30,227 nucleotides of DNA, taken from Pavlovales sp. CCMP2436. Lineage: Eukaryota > Haptophyta > Pavlovophyceae > Pavlovales. A program made the position numbers and the translations under genes. The stretch spans positions 1,007 to 31,233 of the forward strand of contig MU631354.1 in assembly GCA_026770615.1 (NCBI GenBank). The letters run 5' to 3'. Under the pieces are notes generated by a model, which ran no database searches, was not told the DNA's origin, and saw only the letters and a list, made by a program, of their open reading frames with translations. Position 1 is the stretch's first letter; each line of letters begins with the position of its first letter. Shown one piece after another: positions 28,220 to 30,227 of this stretch.

Positions 28220-28492
28220 TCATTCATCATTATATTCGTACTGCTCATAGTATAAAAAAACACGTTCATCGTCTTCAATAACATTTTTGCTTTCTAATAT
28301 GGAACAAATAATTCTTTTTCGAAACTTAAGTAATGCATCACATTTAACACCATCAACACTGTCAATTCCTTTGATAGGTAGAATCAATAATTTTTGCCTA
28401 ATTTTTTTATCACTCAATTGTTTCTCGTATTTAAGTATGTGCCTTGCCAAAACCATACGGTTGTCTTCGACAACTTCATTTACCTCGTCCAT
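28220..28492 (-). CDS. 90-residue viral ORF, unknown, with truncated paralogue at 14,285
   Basis: The ATG at 28,492 opens an intact 90-codon frame. It begins MDEVNEVVEDNRMVLARHIL, continues with KYEKQLSDKKIRQKLLILP, a central KGIDSVDGVKCDALLKFRKR, and an acidic C-terminus with YYEQYEYNDE. It looks helical and soluble. No family is recognised. The related fragment at 14,285 shows the gene was duplicated within the element. Confidence 0.55.
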   Translation of the reverse strand: MDEVNEVVEDNRMVLARHILKYEKQLSDKKIRQKLLILPIKGIDSVDGVKCDALLKFRKRIICSILESKNVIEDDERVFLYYEQYEYNDE

Positions 28493-28546
28493 CTTATTTA
28501 GTAGATATTCATATTCTTAAATTGTTTTTTAAAATTTCTGTTACCT

Positions 28547-28650
28547 CCAGACCCCCCATATGTACCGGGTGTGTGTCATATAGTATTATTGTGTGTTCCC
28601 CCAGACCCCCAATATGTACCGGTGTGTGTCATATAGCATTATGAGGTATA
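28547..28650. repeat. 54-bp direct repeat, two copies
   Basis: Copies start at 28,547 and 28,601. Both contain ccagaccccc, atatgtaccgg and gtgtgtcatatag. They lie upstream of both the minus-strand ORF at 28,492 and the plus-strand ORF that follows, so a regulatory role is possible but unproven. Confidence 0.8.
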
Positions 28651-28691
28651 TAAATAGTATCTTGTTTTAAAAAAAATCGGAAAAAAAATAT

Positions 28692-28916
28692 TTAACTATA
28701 AAGAGACGAGAAAAGAGGATTATACCCTTAAATTTGATTCCAGTTCAAAAAAAATATATATATCCTCGTAACCAAAATTCAAGGGTAGGTGCCGCTACGG
28801 CATTTGAGAAGTTTTTAACTAAAATTATTAGGGTTGATATTTATGGACCGAGTCGTACTAAGCACGCGTATGGATTAATCCAAATTAAAAAAGAAAAGGA
28901 CAAAGACGACGAATAA
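28692..28916 (+). CDS. small basic ORF, viral, start uncertain
   Basis: An open frame ends with TAA at 28,914-28,916. Its readable part includes RVGAATAFEKFLTKIIRVDI, then YGPSRTKHAYGLIQIKK and an acidic/basic end KEKDKDDE. No ATG is found in frame; the frame is open upstream through AT-rich DNA to at least 28,692, so the start codon is lost or non-ATG. No family is recognised. Its end sits just before a hairpin shared with the convergent D5 gene. Confidence 0.4.
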   Translation, partial: LTIKRREKRIIPLNLIPVQKKYIYPRNQNSRVGAATAFEKFLTKIIRVDIYGPSRTKHAYGLIQIKKEKDKDDE

Positions 28917-28927
28917 TTTAAATACAC

Positions 28928-28969
28928 AAAAAGAGAGGGTGAGAGGGTTCTCCCTCTTCCTCTCTTTTT
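28928..28969. terminator. hairpin between convergent genes
   Basis: aaaaagagagggtgagaggg is followed after ttct by its near reverse complement ending cctctcttttt. The stem lies between the small plus-strand ORF (end 28,916) and the D5 gene (end 28,988). Its position suits transcription termination for both strands, as seen in compact DNA viruses. Function is inferred from position only. Confidence 0.5.
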
Positions 28970-28987
28970 GGATTACTCATCCTCTTT

Positions 28988-30075
28988 TTAAGTTACAATA
29001 CGTTTTAATAATCCAATTGCGTGCGAAGGACGAGCTGTGCCATGTAGTTGAGTATTTATAATTTTACAAAGATACCTCCCGAAAGAATTATAACTTAATA
29101 TTTTTTCTTCATTTCTAGATTTAAACAGTAATTATTATACTCTCCAAGTAGAACAAATGTAGAAGTATTAGCTTCAGGGTCATTGATACATTCATAATTC
29201 GTATCGAACCATTCGCAAAATGGATTACAGTTTTTGACATACGTATCTACAGCCGCAGTTATTTGCGTGCTTGGTTACACAATGTTTTTAAAATATTTAA
29301 TAAGTACATTCATAAATTCATTCATAAATTTGGGATTTTTAAATTTATTCCCACGCGATTCATCGATCATTTTATGGTTAGGTTCGGTAGGTACTGCGAC
29401 AAATTTCGATAAGAATTTAACGATTGTGATTCGTCGAATAACCGCATCATCGAACACTGTAAACTTGGGTTAATCATTTGTACAAACCAGCGGTTTGTAA
29501 AGAGGTGAGAATACGGTCTGTTTTTAGCATGTACACCTCTTGCGGTAATTGTATCTTCAGCACTTGATTTCTTAAAAAAAGCTTTAAAACTTATCTTTGG
29601 ATGTTTCTGGCGTGTAGCCAAGCAAACGTCCTTATAATTCAAGCATATTAGCTTCAGGTCTGCTGGCATTTTTATTAGCTTGGGTGTATGTTGTAAGTGA
29701 TATGGTACGTGCGTAATCACCAAGTACATTTTCTAGCAGATTTAACAATAGACTTTTACCGTTTGATCCATCGCCTGTCAAAAATGTACTTCCTGTTCAT
29801 TATTTCCACCGATAAGTATATTACCCAAAATCGTTAAACGTGGTATGTAGTCGTCTTCGTGTGTAATATCTTTGATAAACTTCTCTGGTCCTGACTCTGA
29901 TCCAGACGGTTCTTCAGATATAAACGAGAAGTCAATTCGCGTATTTAAAGTAACGTAATCGGATGGAAGCCCTTCCCTGAATACCGGTACATTCTCTCTT
30001 GGGTAAAGAATGCCATTTTTAAATACGATCAATCCTACAATTAAGTTGCCTTTATTATCAAAGTCAATATCTTTG
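28988..30075 (-). pseudogene. D5-like primase-helicase (SF3), 5' part cut off by LINE-X
   Basis: Read downward from the LINE-X junction at 30,075. The first frame (to 29,778) has LIVGLIVFKNGILYPRENVP and PSDYVTLNTRIDFSF, the D5_N-type region before the helicase, ending LGNILIGGNNEQEVHF. After a single-base shift, the next frame carries GDGSNGKS (29,776-29,753), the SF3 Walker A. A TAA and another shift follow. The frame 29,729-29,367 then has KSSAEDTITARGV and FTNRW, matching the later motifs. The C-terminal part continues to TAA at 28,988-28,990, with CEWFDTNYECINDPE on the way. The enzyme would unwind viral DNA at replication. The N-terminal primase part is not in the window. The frame of LINE-X happens to run into the gene. 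Confidence 0.75.
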
Positions 30076-30227
30076 TGATAGGGATTCAAGCTGGCGTCTG
30101 ACTGTTCTGAATGTTTTGCTGGTCTGAGCGCTGCGTCGCCCATTGCCTGCTGCGTGCCTTAGTCGGCTGCGCTGGCTTGGGCGCCACCGCGCGTGCCGAT
30201 GGATCTCCGGTAGTGTGCCCGGGCAAG
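30076..30227 (-). mobile_element. LINE-X copy 2, continues past window end
   Basis: The sequence starts tgatagggattcaagctggc exactly like the 3' edge of copy 1 at 16,664 and follows it to the last base of the window with one difference seen (cggctgc here, cggttgc there). Composition changes sharply from AT-rich to GC-rich at the junction. It interrupts the D5 helicase gene. Confidence 0.85.

Noticed and set aside
28220..28492. Terminal inverted repeat of the viral element paired with 14,285-14,377
   Set aside because: Similarity seems limited to the ORF and a few bases before it, and the D5 gene lies outside the right-hand copy, so it is not at the element's end.
14240..30075. Ciliate-like code in which TAA/TAG encode Gln, which would remove some viral stops
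   Set aside because: TGA stops also occur in the same frames (lipase 22,913, fibre near 20,830), and there are many frameshifts that no code change can repair.

Overview
The window looks like nuclear DNA of a eukaryote (protist, alga or invertebrate; I cannot place it further). It splits into two unlike halves. Positions 1 to about 14,236 are GC-rich and made of minisatellites and broken non-LTR retrotransposons. From about 14,240 to 30,075 the sequence is AT-rich and holds the remains of a small double-stranded DNA virus-like element. A 172-base N-run at 11,459-11,630 marks an assembly gap.

Host/retrotransposon half. A 12-bp minisatellite and an ~80-bp tandem repeat occupy 1-360. A minus-strand LINE fragment (1,025-2,283) carries a retrotransposon-type zinc knuckle followed by an OTU-like cysteine protease domain. 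A plus-strand LINE copy (A, 2,284-5,202) has an RNase H domain, a zinc knuckle and a tail with 23-residue proline-rich repeats. A minus-strand copy of the same family (B, 11,459 down to 6,314) has an APE-type endonuclease end, reverse transcriptase pieces and the same tail. A and B lie tail to tail around a 1.1-kb minus-strand piece of another RNase H-bearing LINE. Beyond the gap are hairpin-rich DNA, a poorly understood minus-strand ORF region with a 37-bp triplicated repeat, and an ORF1-like reading frame (13,223-14,234) that abuts the viral DNA.

Viral half. Recognisable genes, most broken by stops and single-base frameshifts, are: two adhesin/fibre genes with SN/LK-type repeats and concanavalin/LamG-like domains (22,589 to 18,078 and 17,376 to 15,592, minus); a class-3-type lipase (22,754-23,332, plus); a penton-like minor capsid protein (about 24,110 to 23,315, minus); an A32/FtsK-type packaging ATPase (25,485 to 24,461, minus); a double-jelly-roll-type major capsid protein candidate (26,414-27,905, plus); a RING-finger protein (28,147 to 27,910, minus); and a D5-like primase-helicase (30,075 to 28,988, minus). 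Several small unknown ORFs lie between them. This set (capsid pair, packaging ATPase, SF3 helicase, fibre, lipase) fits the polinton-like virus/virophage assemblage (Preplasmiviricota). No family-B polymerase or integrase is visible in the window. Genes are tightly packed, with overlapping or nearly touching convergent ends.

Links between the halves. A third retrotransposon family (LINE-X) has inserted twice in the viral DNA (16,661-16,980, and 30,076 to the window end, cutting into the D5 gene) and once as a 43-bp micro-insertion inside the host LINE (8,352-8,394, with a 13-bp target duplication). The viral segment therefore behaves as long-resident chromosomal DNA. Many frameshifts fall in homopolymers, so part of the apparent decay could be uncorrected sequencing error.
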